A DNA stretch of 16,530 nt from Deltaproteobacteria bacterium (lineage in GTDB: Bacteria > Desulfobacterota > Binatia > UBA9968). Below are positions 1-7,745 of the stretch, one piece after another. Numbering within the stretch: the first letter of the stretch is position 1; each line of letters opens with the position of its first letter. Location of the stretch: the NCBI GenBank assembly GCA_005878685.1, contig VBLN01000070.1, positions 1-16,530 on the forward strand, given 5' to 3'. The position numbers and the translations under genes are program-made. Below the pieces are notes generated by a model. That model was not told where the DNA came from. It saw only the letters and a list, made by a program, of their open reading frames with translations, and searched no databases.

Positions 1-393
1 ACGGGCATCTATCCCGGCCACAATCTTGCCAGGAAATTTCTGGCAAACGGAAAGAAAGAAATCTCTGTCTTTGTAGGCTGCAGTTCCGAGCACTATCCGT
101 TCAACGCCTAGACCCAACGCTTCCTCTGCGGCCTTTAGTGAGCGAAGCCCACCGCCAACCTGAACTCGGACTTTGACCGACTCGCAGATAGCTGAGATTT
201 CTCTCTTATGAACCGGACGGCCGGCCACGGCGCCATCGAGGTCGACAATGTGGATCAGCTGCGCACCCTGCTCCGCCCAATGGCGTGCCGCGTCCACAGG
301 ATTCTCAAAGTAGACCGTCTCCTTATCCATCTCCCCCTGGTAAAGGCGGACGCAACGGCCATCCTTGATGTCGATGGCGGGGATAATGAGCAC
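1..393 (-). CDS. hisA: HisA, ProFAR isomerase (partial, N-terminal 131 residues)
   Basis: Phosphoribosylformimino-5-aminoimidazole carboxamide ribotide isomerase, the cytoplasmic (beta-alpha)8-barrel enzyme that opens the ribose ring of ProFAR in histidine biosynthesis. Read from a GTG at 393, it begins VLIIPAIDIKDGRCVRLYQG, the diagnostic HisA N-terminus, with the catalytic Asp at residue 8. Further on come the strand-2 motif IVDLDGA, the phosphate-binding motif VGGGLRS, the segment ERIVLGTAA, and AGIDAR at the window edge. About 110 further residues should lie beyond position 1. The GTG sits only 3 bp after the hisH stop, so the two are translationally linked, and the bases before the start overlap the end of hisH. 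The reading frame is open to the edge with no disruption. Family assignment is certain; the GTG start is likely. Confidence 0.96.
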   Translation of the reverse strand, partial: MLIIPAIDIKDGRCVRLYQGEMDKETVYFENPVDAARHWAEQGAQLIHIVDLDGAVAGRPVHKREISAICESVKVRVQVGGGLRSLKAAEEALGLGVERIVLGTAAYKDRDFFLSVCQKFPGKIVAGIDAR

Positions 394-396
394 CGG

Positions 397-1014
397 TTAT
401 CCCTTTTGTACGAATCTTGCGAAGTTAGCCAGAATGCGAAGCCCGATCTCTTGACTCTTTTCTGGGTGGAACTGGCAGGCAAAGAGATGGTCTGTCGCAA
501 TACTCGAAACGAAGGAAGCCCCGTAGATTGTCGTGGTTGCCGTTAATGCGTCGTCCTGCGGCGCGACGTAATAGGAGTGGACGAAGTAGACATAATCGCC
601 ATCCGTGATCCCCTCTAAGAATGGCGACTCCTTTCTTTTCTCAATGCGGTTCCATCCCATGTGAGGTATTTTGAGGCCGTTATCTGAGCGAAAACCTACC
701 ACCTTTCCGCGGAAAAGATCCAACCCTCGCTGCGGACCGAATTCTTCACTCTCCGAAAAGAGCAACTGAAAACCGAGGCAGATCCCTAGAAAGGGTTTTT
801 TCTGACGCATCACTTCGCGGATCGGCTCCACCAATCCGAAACGTGTCAGATTCTCCATGCAGGCGCTGAAAGCGCCCACGCCCGGAAGAACCACTCCTCG
901 CGCAGCAGCAATTTTTCCCGGCTCCCTGGTCACCGCGGCCTGGTAACCCAAGCGTTCAAATCCCTTTTGCACGCTGCGGAGGTTTCCCATGCCGTAATCG
1001 ACGATCGTGATCAT
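397..1014 (-). CDS. hisH: HisH, glutamine amidotransferase subunit of IGP synthase
   Basis: Glutaminase subunit of imidazole glycerol phosphate synthase; it delivers ammonia to HisF, which is expected outside the window. The 205-residue length is normal for the family. It starts [15 protein letters not shown], has the oxyanion-strand motif PGVGAF (44-49), the nucleophile Cys79 in GICLGFQ, and His183 and Glu185 of the class-I triad in FHPEKSQ. The frame is open 29 codons further upstream, but that extension lies inside hisB and looks nothing like HisH; the ATG at 1014 overlaps the hisB stop as ATGA, the standard coupled arrangement. The stop is 3 bp before hisA. Assignment is secure. Confidence 0.97.
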   Translation of the reverse strand: MITIVDYGMGNLRSVQKGFERLGYQAAVTREPGKIAAARGVVLPGVGAFSACMENLTRFGLVEPIREVMRQKKPFLGICLGFQLLFSESEEFGPQRGLDLFRGKVVGFRSDNGLKIPHMGWNRIEKRKESPFLEGITDGDYVYFVHSYYVAPQDDALTATTTIYGASFVSSIATDHLFACQFHPEKSQEIGLRILANFARFVQKG

Positions 1015-1598
1015 AGACTTCCCTTGGTAGACAACACCCCCTGGATGCGAGGGTCGATGCGCGTCGCCCGCTCCATAGCGCGCGCCAACGCCTTGAAGCA
1101 AGCTTCAATGATATGGTGCGGATTCTCTCCCTGAATCATGTTGATATGGAGATTCATCCCGAGCTGGTTGGCCAGCGCCTGGAAAAATTCATGCGGGAGG
1201 TCGGTATCAAAGTCTCCCACGCGACCCGGACGAATTTTCACATTGTAGGAGAGATAGGGCCGCCCGCTTAGATCAACGACAACCTGTGCCAATGTCTCGT
1301 CTAGCGGCACACTCGCCTCGCCAAACCGACAAATTCCCTGTTTGTCTCCTAGCCCTTCTTTGAAAGCTTGACCCAAGGTTAAGCCCACATCCTCTACGGT
1401 GTGATGGTAATCCACATCGATATCGCCTTTGGCATGCAATTTGAGATCGAACAGCCCATGACGGGCGAAAATTTCGAGCATGTGGTTGAAAAAAGGCATC
1501 CCCGTCTGAATCTCTGCTTTGCCTGATCCATCGAGATTGAGATCCACCGTGATATCCGTCTCTTTGGTCTTTCGGTCAACCTTTGCTGTCCGTCCCAT
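1011..1598 (-). CDS. hisB: HisB, imidazoleglycerol-phosphate dehydratase
   Basis: Monofunctional dehydratase that converts imidazole glycerol phosphate to imidazole acetol phosphate. It is 195 residues long, which matches the stand-alone dehydratase rather than the fused phosphatase-dehydratase of enterics. The two Mn-binding signatures are visible, HHTVED (65-70) and HHIIEA (161-166), together with FFNHML near residue 36, DLSGRP near 109 and the family C-terminal STKG. A strong Shine-Dalgarno, GAGGAGCT, lies about 4 bp before the ATG at 1598. The start lies inside the end of hisD (23-bp overlap) and the stop overlaps hisH by 4 bp, so the four his genes are probably translated from one transcript. 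No oddity seen. Confidence 0.97.
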   Translation of the reverse strand: MGRTAKVDRKTKETDITVDLNLDGSGKAEIQTGMPFFNHMLEIFARHGLFDLKLHAKGDIDVDYHHTVEDVGLTLGQAFKEGLGDKQGICRFGEASVPLDETLAQVVVDLSGRPYLSYNVKIRPGRVGDFDTDLPHEFFQALANQLGMNLHINMIQGENPHHIIEACFKALARAMERATRIDPRIQGVLSTKGSL

Positions 1599-2895
1599 AT
1601 AGCTCCTCCTCTTTAAACCTCGCCTCTACAGCGCGGGCGTGATCGTACAGCCCCTCAAGCCGCGCCAGGTGAATGATCTCAGGCGCCAATCTGCGTAGGG
1701 CCTTTTTTCCGGCCTGGATGAGACTCGTTCGCTTGAGAAAATCATACACCCCCAGCGGCGAGAAAAACCGGGCGGTCCCTCCTGTGGGAAGAACATGGTT
1801 CGGACCCGCCATGTAATCTCCCAACGGGGGCGTCGAGTAGGGACCTATGAAGATTGCCCCTGCATTGCGAATCGCGTGAATCCACTTCCGGGGCTGCCGG
1901 ACCATGAGCTCTACATGCTCCGGAGCTATAGCATTAGCAACCTCCGCCCCTTCTCGCAGCCCTCGCGATACGATGATCCCACCGTATTTTTCCAAGGCCC
2001 TAAGAGTAATATGCTGTCGCTTGGTTTCTTTTAGCTGCGTCTTCAACGCCGTCTGGATCCTTTGGGCCAATCTCCAAGACGATGTAACGCAAAGCGCCGA
2101 CGACAGCTCGTCGTGCTCGGCCTGGGAGAGCATGTCCGCGGCAACGTGACCCGGATCGGCGTGAGCATCCGCCAAAAGCAAGATCTCGCTCGGCCCGGCG
2201 ATGGAATCGATGTCCACCTCTCCAAAGACCAATCGCTTTGCAGACGCGACATAGATATTACCCGGTCCCACGATCTTATCCACTTTCGGGATTGTCTCTG
2301 TGCCGAACGCCAAGGCTGCGATCGCCTGAGCACCACCCACGCGAAAGATTCGATCCACCCCTGCGATCCGAGCCGCCGCTAAGATTATAGCCCTATCCTT
2401 GCCGATCGGAGAGGTCATGACGATTTCCTTGACTCCGGCAACTTTCGCGGGGATGACATTCATGAGAACGGTGGAGGGATAGGAAGCTTTTCCTCCAGGT
2501 ACATAGACTCCGACGCGCCCCAAAGGGGTAATCTTTTGTCCCAAGAAGATGCCCAGGGAATCCCGATAGCCCCAACTCTTCTCCAGTTGCCGACGATGAA
2601 AGGCGGCGATCCTCCTGGCCGCGACACGCAAGACGCGAAGGTCATCCCGAGAGATCCTCTTCATCGCCTGGTCAATTTCTTGACGTCTAACCTCCAGGGC
2701 CCTCGCCTTTAAACGGACGCCATCAAAGAGACGGGCGTATCGGACCAAGGCGCTGTCTCCTCTTCTCCGAACTGACTCAAGAATCTCTTCGACTTTTCGC
2801 TCAACTTTTTCGCCACGCTCCACCCTTCGCCGGGTGATCTTCCTAAGTATCCTCTCGAAGCTCGGATCAGTTGTCTTAACAACCGTAATTCGCAT
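1576..2895 (-). CDS. hisD: HisD, histidinol dehydrogenase
   Basis: NAD- and zinc-dependent enzyme that oxidises L-histidinol to histidine in two steps. From the ATG at 2895 it is 439 residues, normal for HisD. The catalytic pair is Glu326-His327 in APEHVEL. The zinc ligands expected from the E. coli enzyme fall at Gln258 and His261 (SQAEHDE), Asp360 (GDYMAGPNH) and His419 (YDHARAV). The NAD-site motif VGPGNIYV and the strand [10 protein letters not shown] are intact. The frame can also start at GTG 2901, two codons earlier, but GGAG lies 5 bp before the ATG at 2895 and would overlap the GTG, so I chose the ATG. It is the first his gene of this run; the DNA before it is a 124-bp gap and not hisG or hisC. 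Confidence 0.97.
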   Translation of the reverse strand: MRITVVKTTDPSFERILRKITRRRVERGEKVERKVEEILESVRRRGDSALVRYARLFDGVRLKARALEVRRQEIDQAMKRISRDDLRVLRVAARRIAAFHRRQLEKSWGYRDSLGIFLGQKITPLGRVGVYVPGGKASYPSTVLMNVIPAKVAGVKEIVMTSPIGKDRAIILAAARIAGVDRIFRVGGAQAIAALAFGTETIPKVDKIVGPGNIYVASAKRLVFGEVDIDSIAGPSEILLLADAHADPGHVAADMLSQAEHDELSSALCVTSSWRLAQRIQTALKTQLKETKRQHITLRALEKYGGIIVSRGLREGAEVANAIAPEHVELMVRQPRKWIHAIRNAGAIFIGPYSTPPLGDYMAGPNHVLPTGGTARFFSPLGVYDFLKRTSLIQAGKKALRRLAPEIIHLARLEGLYDHARAVEARFKEEELYGTDSKG

Positions 2896-2966
2896 CCCCA
2901 CTCCACTGTGGATTCTAGATTAACCCAAAATCTGAAATGCCTTGAACCTTTGTTTGGCTCTCGGCG

Positions 2967-3004
2967 GTCAGCTTTCAGGTTTCAGCAGACTGCTGATAGC
3001 TGAA
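2967..3004. repeat. REP-like imperfect palindrome between murA and hisD
   Basis: The core is TCAGCAG, one base, CTGCTGA (2982-2996), a perfect 7-bp arm pair. Outer arms TCAGCT (2968-2973) and AGCTGA (2998-3003) pair as well, with unpaired bases mostly on the left side. The AGCTGA/TCAGCT vocabulary resembles the small dispersed intergenic palindromes seen in many environmental bacterial genomes. No U-rich tract follows it on either strand, so it is a poor intrinsic terminator for murA. Whether it is dispersed cannot be told from one copy. Confidence 0.5.
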
Positions 3005-3019
3005 CTCTGATTGCTATTT

Positions 3020-4238
3020 TTAACCCTTTATCCTTTGAATGTCTGCCCCGAGGCCGGAGAGTTTTCTTTCGACGTGTTCATAGCCTCGATCTAAGTGATA
3101 GATCCTGGAGATCTCGGTCTGACCTTCTGCGACAAGGCCTGCCAACACAAGCGAAACGCTAGCGCGCAGATCGGTCGCCATCACCGGCGCACCCGAGAGT
3201 TTTTCAACTCCCCTGATGACCGCTCGATTCCCCTCGAGGCGAATATCGGCTCCCATCCGATCCAGTTCCTGTGCGTGCATGAAGCGATTCTCAAAGATTG
3301 TCTCTGTGATCACGCTTGTGCCCTCGGCCACGGCCATTAACACCATCATCTGCGCCTGCAAGTCCGTAGGAAAGCCGGGGTAGGGAAGCGTGGTGATATC
3401 GACGCTCTTCGCTCTACCGTTTCCCTTGATTCTGATGCTCCCCTCTCCGACTGAGAAATCAACCCCAGCCTCTTTGAGCTTCAGGAGAAACGCATCGAGA
3501 TGATCCGGCCGCGCGTCACGCACCAGAACATCCCCACGAGTCAGAGCCGCAGCCATCATAAAACTCGCGGCCTCTATGCGGTCCGGTATGACCCGATGGC
3601 AGACGCCGTGAAGCTCGTCAACTCCTTCACGCGCCCATATTATTCAAGACAGAAGCCAAATCATTGATTTCCGGCTCCTTTGCGGCATTTTCGAGCACGG
3701 TCATCCCTTCGGCAAAGGTCGCCGCCATCAGGAGATTTTCCGTGGCTCCAACGGAGGGAACATCGAGATAAATTTTCGCGCCCGTGAGCTTTTTCGCTCT
3801 GGCTTCGACGTACCCGTGCGCCTGATCGATATGAGCGCCCATCTCAGCCAACCCCTTGAGATGGAGATTAATCGGACGAGTGCCAATGGCGCATCCGCCT
3901 GGAGTGGAGACGCGAGCCTCGCCGAAACGAGCCAGCAGCGGCCCCAGAACGAGGAAAGAGGCGCGCATCGTCTTGACCAGATCATAGGGCGCCTCCAGCT
4001 TGTTGATCGAATCGGCCACAAGCGAAACCGTTCTCGCTCCTCTTTCGACTTTCACGCCGAGACCGGACAGAAGCTTGAGGGTGGTGTGAATATCCATGAG
4101 ATCGGGAACGTTTTGATATTCACACCTCTCTGCAGTCAGCAGTGATGAGATCAAGATCGGAAGAGCGGCATTCTTCGCGCCGCTCACGGCTACTTCGCCC
4201 TGGAGCCTGCGACCTCCGCGAACCAGAATTTTATCCAC
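3020..4238 (-). pseudogene. murA: MurA, UDP-GlcNAc enolpyruvyl transferase, frame-disrupted by a small deletion
   Basis: MurA transfers enolpyruvate from PEP to UDP-N-acetylglucosamine, the first committed step of peptidoglycan synthesis. The gene is in two frames. The first part (4238 to the TGA at 3627-3629, 203 residues, GTG start with GGAAGAGG upstream) contains Lys22-Asn23 in SGAKNAALP and the fosfomycin-target Cys116 in [11 protein letters not shown]. The second part is open from about 3628 to 3020 (202 residues): it begins EGVDELHG, continues [11 protein letters not shown], and holds FPTDLQAQ and MATDLRAS. At the join, MGA is followed at once by the codons for EGVDELHG; about 12 residues normally found there are missing. 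That equals 35 lost bases, which shifts the frame. With them restored the protein would be about 417 residues, the normal length. Either a genuine lesion, with another MurA elsewhere, or an assembly error. The family is certain. Confidence 0.9.
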
Positions 4239-4262
4239 TCTTGAAACCTCTTCCTTTACTGC

Positions 4263-5171
4263 TCAGGATCGTTTGTGCGCGACAGCAACTCGGTTTCTTC
4301 CGGCATAATCCTGATAAATATCGACTTGAGAATAACGACCGACTTTTCCGAACAATTCAGAAACTTCGTTTCCCATATCGGCTGCGATCTCAAGCAACAT
4401 CGAACCGCCCTCCCTCAGGAAAGCGTGCCCTTCCTCGACCATCCGCCGATAGAAATCGAGCCCGTCCGGACCACCATCCAAAGCCAACCTGGGCTCCCAA
4501 TCTCGAACGTCCGGTGGCAAATCTTTCATTTCCTCCCGCTTCACATACGGCGGGTTGGAGACGACCATATCGAATGCGTCTTCAAACTCCGTCACCGGCT
4601 CGAAAAGATCTCCCTCACAAAAGCGAATCCGCTCTATCATCCCGTGGCGAACTGCATTGGCTTCCGCTACCTCCAATGCTCCAGGCGAAATGTCGGTCGC
4701 CCATACTTCCACATTCTCGCTCTCTCTGGCCAGGCTTACGGCAATAGCGCCACTACCCGTTCCCAGGTCAAGAATCCGAAGTTTTGAATCTGCAACATCC
4801 ACTGACTCCACCAGCCTGAGAGCTATCTCGACCAGGAGCTCTGTCTCGGGCCTTGGCACGAGCACCACGGGGCTCACTAGAAAATCAAGCGACCAGAATT
4901 CGCGGATCCCGGTGATATAAGCAACCGGCTCTCTTCGTGCGCGTCGCCGAAGCACTTGCTCAAACAGTTCTCTCCGAGCCGCCTCGAGCGACTCTTTCTG
5001 ATTGAGCCAAAGCTTCTCTCTGCTCCACCCGAGAACGTGGCACAGAAGCAACTCTGCATCGAAGCGAGCGCTTTCCACTCCCACTCCACAAAGGAATTCT
5101 GCGCCGCGCCGCAACACGTCCTGAACTGTGGGGAGCGCGCTGGTTTGCATTATCTCCGGCTGTTCTCTCAT
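4263..5171 (-). CDS. prmC: PrmC, release-factor glutamine methyltransferase
   Basis: SAM-dependent enzyme that N5-methylates the glutamine of the GGQ motif in release factors. At 302 residues it is slightly longer than the family norm. An N-terminal helical RF-binding region (about 1-100) precedes a Rossmann methyltransferase domain with VPRPETE (105-111), DLGTGSG (135-141), the acidic SAM-binding ATD (158-160) and the diagnostic NPPYV (206-210). Its substrate RF1 is encoded 21 bp upstream, and murA starts 24 bp downstream. The ATG at 5171 has only a distant GAGG; a second ATG seven codons later (5150) has GGAG very close by, so the start is uncertain by a few residues. Confidence 0.96.
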   Translation of the reverse strand: MREQPEIMQTSALPTVQDVLRRGAEFLCGVGVESARFDAELLLCHVLGWSREKLWLNQKESLEAARRELFEQVLRRRARREPVAYITGIREFWSLDFLVSPVVLVPRPETELLVEIALRLVESVDVADSKLRILDLGTGSGAIAVSLARESENVEVWATDISPGALEVAEANAVRHGMIERIRFCEGDLFEPVTEFEDAFDMVVSNPPYVKREEMKDLPPDVRDWEPRLALDGGPDGLDFYRRMVEEGHAFLREGGSMLLEIAADMGNEVSELFGKVGRYSQVDIYQDYAGRNRVAVAHKRS

Positions 5172-5192
5172 GATTTGTTACCCGCCTCGGCT

Positions 5193-6257
5193 TCACCCGG
5201 CTGCGCGGAGCGCCTCGGCTTGATAATGAGTGAGGAGGGCATCCAGCAATTCACCCAATTCCCCCTCCATGATCCGGTCTAATTTATAGAGGGTAAAATT
5301 AATCCGATGATCCGTCATCCTTCCTTGGGGGAAGTTGTAAGTCCGGATGCGCTCGCTTCGATCCCCACTCCCGACCATGAGCTTTCTCGTTGCGGCGATC
5401 TCAGAGCGTTGCTCCTCTTGTTTCCTCTCTAGTAGGCGAGCCCTTAGAATTTTTAGCGCCTTGGCTCTGTTTTTATGCTGTGACTTCTCATCCTGACAGG
5501 AAACCACGAGGCCTGTAGGAATATGTGTCACTCTCACCGCTGAATCGGTCGTGTTAACGCTCTGGCCCCCGGGCCCCGACGAGCGAAAGACATCGATTCG
5601 AAGCTCCTTGGGATCAATCTCGATTTCAACCTCGTCTGCCTCGGGCAGGACGGCTACGGTGACCGCAGACGTATGAATGCGCCCGGACCCTTCGGTTGCG
5701 GGAACCCGCTGGACTCGATGCACCCCGCCTTCAAATTTCAGCCGGCTGTATACTCCTCTTCCTTCGATGAGTGCGATGATTTCCTTGAAGCCACCCAACC
5801 CCGTCGGATTGGAGCTCATCGCCTCGACTCTCCACCCCTGGGACTCGGCGTAACGGCTGTACATCCGAAACAGATCGGCCGCGAAAAGAGCCGCCTCCTC
5901 GCCTCCGGTCCCAGCTCTGATCTCCAGGATGACATTTTTGCTATCGTTCGGATCCTTGGGGAGGATCAGGACCTTGAGCCGATTTTCAAGATCCTCCTTT
6001 CTCGCTCTCAAAGCTGCCATCTCTTCTTTCGCCAACTCCCTGATCGCGTCGTCTTTTTCATTGAGGAGCTCCCGGTTCTCTTGGATCTCCTGCTCGATCT
6101 TTTTCCACTCGCGATAGCGGGAAACAATTTCCTCGAGCTCAGCCCGCTCTTTGGCGACTTTGGTGTACTCCCTCTGCTTGCCCCGCAGTTGCGGGTCTGT
6201 CAGCAGGCTTTCCAATTGTTGATATCGCTTTTCGACTTCAGCTAACCTATCGAGCAT
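5193..6257 (-). CDS. prfA: Peptide chain release factor 1
   Basis: RF1, which recognises UAA and UAG in the ribosomal A site and triggers peptide release. The 354-residue length fits. The peptidyl-transferase motif GGQ is at 230-232 ([15 protein letters not shown]), and the codon-recognition tripeptide is PAT (186-188), which marks RF1 rather than RF2 (SPF). The N-terminal helical domain (about 1-110) is charged and coiled-coil-like. There is no programmed frameshift, as expected for RF1. The start at ATG 6257 gives [16 protein letters not shown], the usual beginning, although the Shine-Dalgarno is weak (CGGAAAAC). The rpmE terminator stands between this gene and rpmE, so prfA may have its own promoter or depend on read-through; I see no convincing promoter in the 37 bp between. 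Confidence 0.97.
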   Translation of the reverse strand: MLDRLAEVEKRYQQLESLLTDPQLRGKQREYTKVAKERAELEEIVSRYREWKKIEQEIQENRELLNEKDDAIRELAKEEMAALRARKEDLENRLKVLILPKDPNDSKNVILEIRAGTGGEEAALFAADLFRMYSRYAESQGWRVEAMSSNPTGLGGFKEIIALIEGRGVYSRLKFEGGVHRVQRVPATEGSGRIHTSAVTVAVLPEADEVEIEIDPKELRIDVFRSSGPGGQSVNTTDSAVRVTHIPTGLVVSCQDEKSQHKNRAKALKILRARLLERKQEEQRSEIAATRKLMVGSGDRSERIRTYNFPQGRMTDHRINFTLYKLDRIMEGELGELLDALLTHYQAEALRAAG

Positions 6258-6290
6258 AGTTTTCCGAATTTACGAAATAGTGTTGAGAAA

Positions 6291-6331
6291 TAAAAAAGGG
6301 CAAAGGGGAATATTTTTGCCCTTTGCCCTTT
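6291..6331 (-). terminator. Rho-independent terminator of rpmE
   Basis: A perfect 13-bp inverted repeat (6295-6307 against 6319-6331, AAAGGGCAAAGGG with CCCTTTGCCCTTT) with an 11-nt loop. Read on the minus strand it is followed by TTTTTTA, the classic intrinsic-terminator U tract. On the plus strand the repeat is followed by C-rich sequence, so it acts towards prfA only. It begins 56 bp after the rpmE stop. Confidence 0.88.
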
Positions 6332-6386
6332 CCCTTCCCTTAACTCTCTAGTAAGTCACATTCAGCTTCAAACCCGGACGGTGGAC

Positions 6387-6590
6387 TCAGCTCTTGATGC
6401 CGTACTTCCGCCTGAATTTCTCTACTCGGCCCGCCGAGTCGATAAGCTTCTGTTTCCCCGTAAAGAAAGGATGGCACTGGGAGCAGATCTCCACATGGAT
6501 AGCCGGAACTGTGGAGCGCGTCTCAAAGACGTTCCCGCAGGCACAGGTAACCGTTGCGGTCTTATACTCCGGATGTATGCCTTCTTTCAT
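6387..6590 (-). CDS. rpmE: 50S ribosomal protein L31, zinc-binding type
   Basis: Large-subunit ribosomal protein L31, which takes part in the bridge to the small subunit. From the ATG at 6590 it is 67 residues, beginning [10 protein letters not shown]. Four cysteines, 16 and 18 (CACGN) and 36 and 39 (CSQCHPF), mark it as the zinc-containing C+ paralogue; the family ending [22 protein letters not shown] is intact up to small substitutions. The frame stays open for 23 more codons upstream, but that extension has no L31 similarity. It also runs through the predicted promoter, while a GGGGGC ribosome-binding site lies 5 bp before ATG 6590. It is a single-gene unit with its own promoter and terminator. 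Confidence 0.96.
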   Translation of the reverse strand: MKEGIHPEYKTATVTCACGNVFETRSTVPAIHVEICSQCHPFFTGKQKLIDSAGRVEKFRRKYGIKS

Positions 6591-6606
6591 AGTAGCCCCC
6601 TTTAGG

Positions 6607-6635
6607 CTTATAGCATAACCAACCCCCCTCATCAA
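6607..6635 (-). promoter_or_regulatory. Sigma70-type promoter of rpmE
   Basis: On the minus strand TTGATG (6630-6635) and TATAAG (6607-6612) are separated by exactly 17 bp. The predicted start of transcription is near 6600, only about 10 nt before the L31 ATG, so the leader would be very short and barely hold the GGGGGC ribosome-binding site. The assignment rests on consensus matching only. Confidence 0.5.
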
Positions 6636-6745
6636 ATCCCCCTTCCTATATTGGGTCACAACCCTATCGGAGCTAAGGCCAATGCCTATGGCATAAAAAT
6701 TGCTGTCCCCCTCTAACGGACGTTGAGAACACTAAAAAGGCTATT

Positions 6746-6774
6746 TTGACCCTAAAAGTTGACAACATTGTTAG
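6746..6774 (+). promoter_or_regulatory. Possible promoter region of the receiver gene
   Basis: The AT-rich DNA before the plus-strand receiver gene holds three copies of TTGAC (6746, 6759, 6778). TTGACC at 6746-6751 is followed after 17 bp by TGTTAG, a weak -10. The small palindrome AACATTGTT (6764-6772) lies within it and could be an operator. Weak evidence. Confidence 0.25.
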
Positions 6775-6808
6775 CAATTGACGAATTTTGCACGCAACTC
6801 CTTATCCC

Positions 6809-7270
6809 ATGGCAGAGACAATTCATCCCAGAATCCTAGTTGTTGAGAGCTACGGCAGCAACACCAAATCGATTTTAAACCATTTGGCAGGTTCGCCGTT
6901 TCCTCTACAAGTGGTTTCCGTAAGCGACGCTGAGGCGGCCATGGCGCTGATCCACAAAGAGCCTTTTGATCTGGCTATCATCGACACATGCTTAAGGGGC
7001 AAGATGGATGGCTTTGACCTCTGTCGTGCATTGAGGTCATCCACTGGTACTCAGCGACCCTCGATCATTCTGCTTCTGTCTGGATATCTTTCACTGGAGC
7101 GCTCTAGGGGAATATCGGCCGGAGCTGACCTCCTGCTCCACAGACCTGTCGTTAGAGAAGAGCTTATGAGAATGATTCAGTTGCTCTTGGCAGAAAGACT
7201 TTCCCAGGCAGCAAACACGCAGCTAGCCGCCGCAAACCCTGCTGAGAGAAGGCTGCGCTCAGTCAGCTAA
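6809..7270 (+). CDS. Stand-alone response-regulator receiver domain protein, degenerate
   Basis: A 153-residue protein made of one CheY-like receiver domain and a short Ala-rich, basic tail, with no DNA-binding or catalytic output domain. It has the first strand RILVVES, the phospho-acceptor Asp59 in AIIDTCLRGKMDGFDLCR, the switch Ser91 in LLLSGY, and the GAD(LLLHRP) segment before the last helix. Two conserved positions are changed: the acidic pair is Glu13-Ser14, and the invariant Lys is Arg112. Phosphorylation may therefore be slow, weak or lost. I chose the ATG at 6809; a TTG at 6788 would add seven residues. Neither has a convincing Shine-Dalgarno. It is the only convincing plus-strand gene of the window, divergent from rpmE, with no histidine kinase beside it. 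Confidence 0.85.
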   Translation: MAETIHPRILVVESYGSNTKSILNHLAGSPFPLQVVSVSDAEAAMALIHKEPFDLAIIDTCLRGKMDGFDLCRALRSSTGTQRPSIILLLSGYLSLERSRGISAGADLLLHRPVVREELMRMIQLLLAERLSQAANTQLAAANPAERRLRSVS

Positions 7271-7282
7271 CCGCCAATAGGC

Positions 7283-7333
7283 GCTAGCCGTTCTCCTCCA
7301 CATCATAGGGGACTAAACAGAGAACGACCTAGC
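7283..7333. terminator. Hairpin in the convergent gap between receiver and VOC genes
   Basis: GCTAG-C-CGTTCTC (7283-7295) pairs with GAGAACG-AC-CTAGC (7320-7333): 12 bp with a small asymmetric bulge and a 24-nt loop. It sits between two genes that end facing each other, where a bidirectional terminator is expected, but no run of T follows on either strand. It may instead be a structured 3' end or a repeat. Confidence 0.35.
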
Positions 7334-7355
7334 CGCTACGATCTCAAAAACTGCT

Positions 7356-7721
7356 CTATTTCCATTCCATAACCTCAAGGCGGACGCCTTCAGGTCCCTC
7401 GAAGAAGCAAACATGGCGACCGTCCCCGAGCTGCCGTTGTTCAAGGATGCGCGCGCCGCTCAACTTGAGCTTTTGCACCACGCCTGGAAGGTCATCAGCA
7501 TCTAAAGCCAGATGCTCCATACCGTAATGCTGCTCGAGCCTCTGTTCTTCAAGAAAATCCGTTACGTTTAGACCGAGTCCGTGCAGGTCGAGGCGGAAAC
7601 TTAGCCGCTCGCCACTTCGGTTCTCCCTCACGATCTTCGCGCCGAGGTTTTCCACAAACCACTGCGCCGTTTTTCTTGGGTCGGAAGTCTTTATATGCAA
7701 ATGGTTAATCCTAAACGCCAT
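7356..7721 (-). CDS. VOC superfamily (glyoxalase-fold) protein
   Basis: A 121-residue single-chain vicinal-oxygen-chelate protein. The two beta-alpha-beta-beta-beta modules can be followed: one from INHLHIKTSDPRKTAQWF to residue about 55, the second from MEHLALDADDLPGVVQKL to LEVMEW. Candidate metal ligands are His7 or His9, His70 and Glu116, placed as in glyoxalase I-like enzymes. The substrate cannot be read from sequence; members include glyoxalases, dioxygenases and antibiotic-binding proteins. The ATG at 7721 has an excellent AAGGAGGTG 5 bp upstream, and the gene starts 24 bp after the two-TM protein gene, so they are probably co-transcribed. The fold is well supported, the function unknown. 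Confidence 0.88.
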   Translation of the reverse strand: MAFRINHLHIKTSDPRKTAQWFVENLGAKIVRENRSGERLSFRLDLHGLGLNVTDFLEEQRLEQHYGMEHLALDADDLPGVVQKLKLSGARILEQRQLGDGRHVCFFEGPEGVRLEVMEWK

Positions 7722-7745
7722 AAAGACACCTCCTTCTATTGAGGT

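Noticed and set aside
1015..1101. N-terminal extension of HisH to 234 residues
   Set aside because: The extra residues lie within hisB and show no similarity to HisH; ATG 1014 overlaps the hisB stop in the normal ATGA way.
3020..3559. The second murA part as a separate gene starting at ATG 3559
   Set aside because: MurA similarity goes on upstream of this ATG to about 3628 in the same frame, and no ribosome-binding site precedes it.
4142..4747. A 201-residue plus-strand reading frame
   Set aside because: It lies opposite prmC and murA and is Pro/Arg/Ser rich, as is common for antisense frames.
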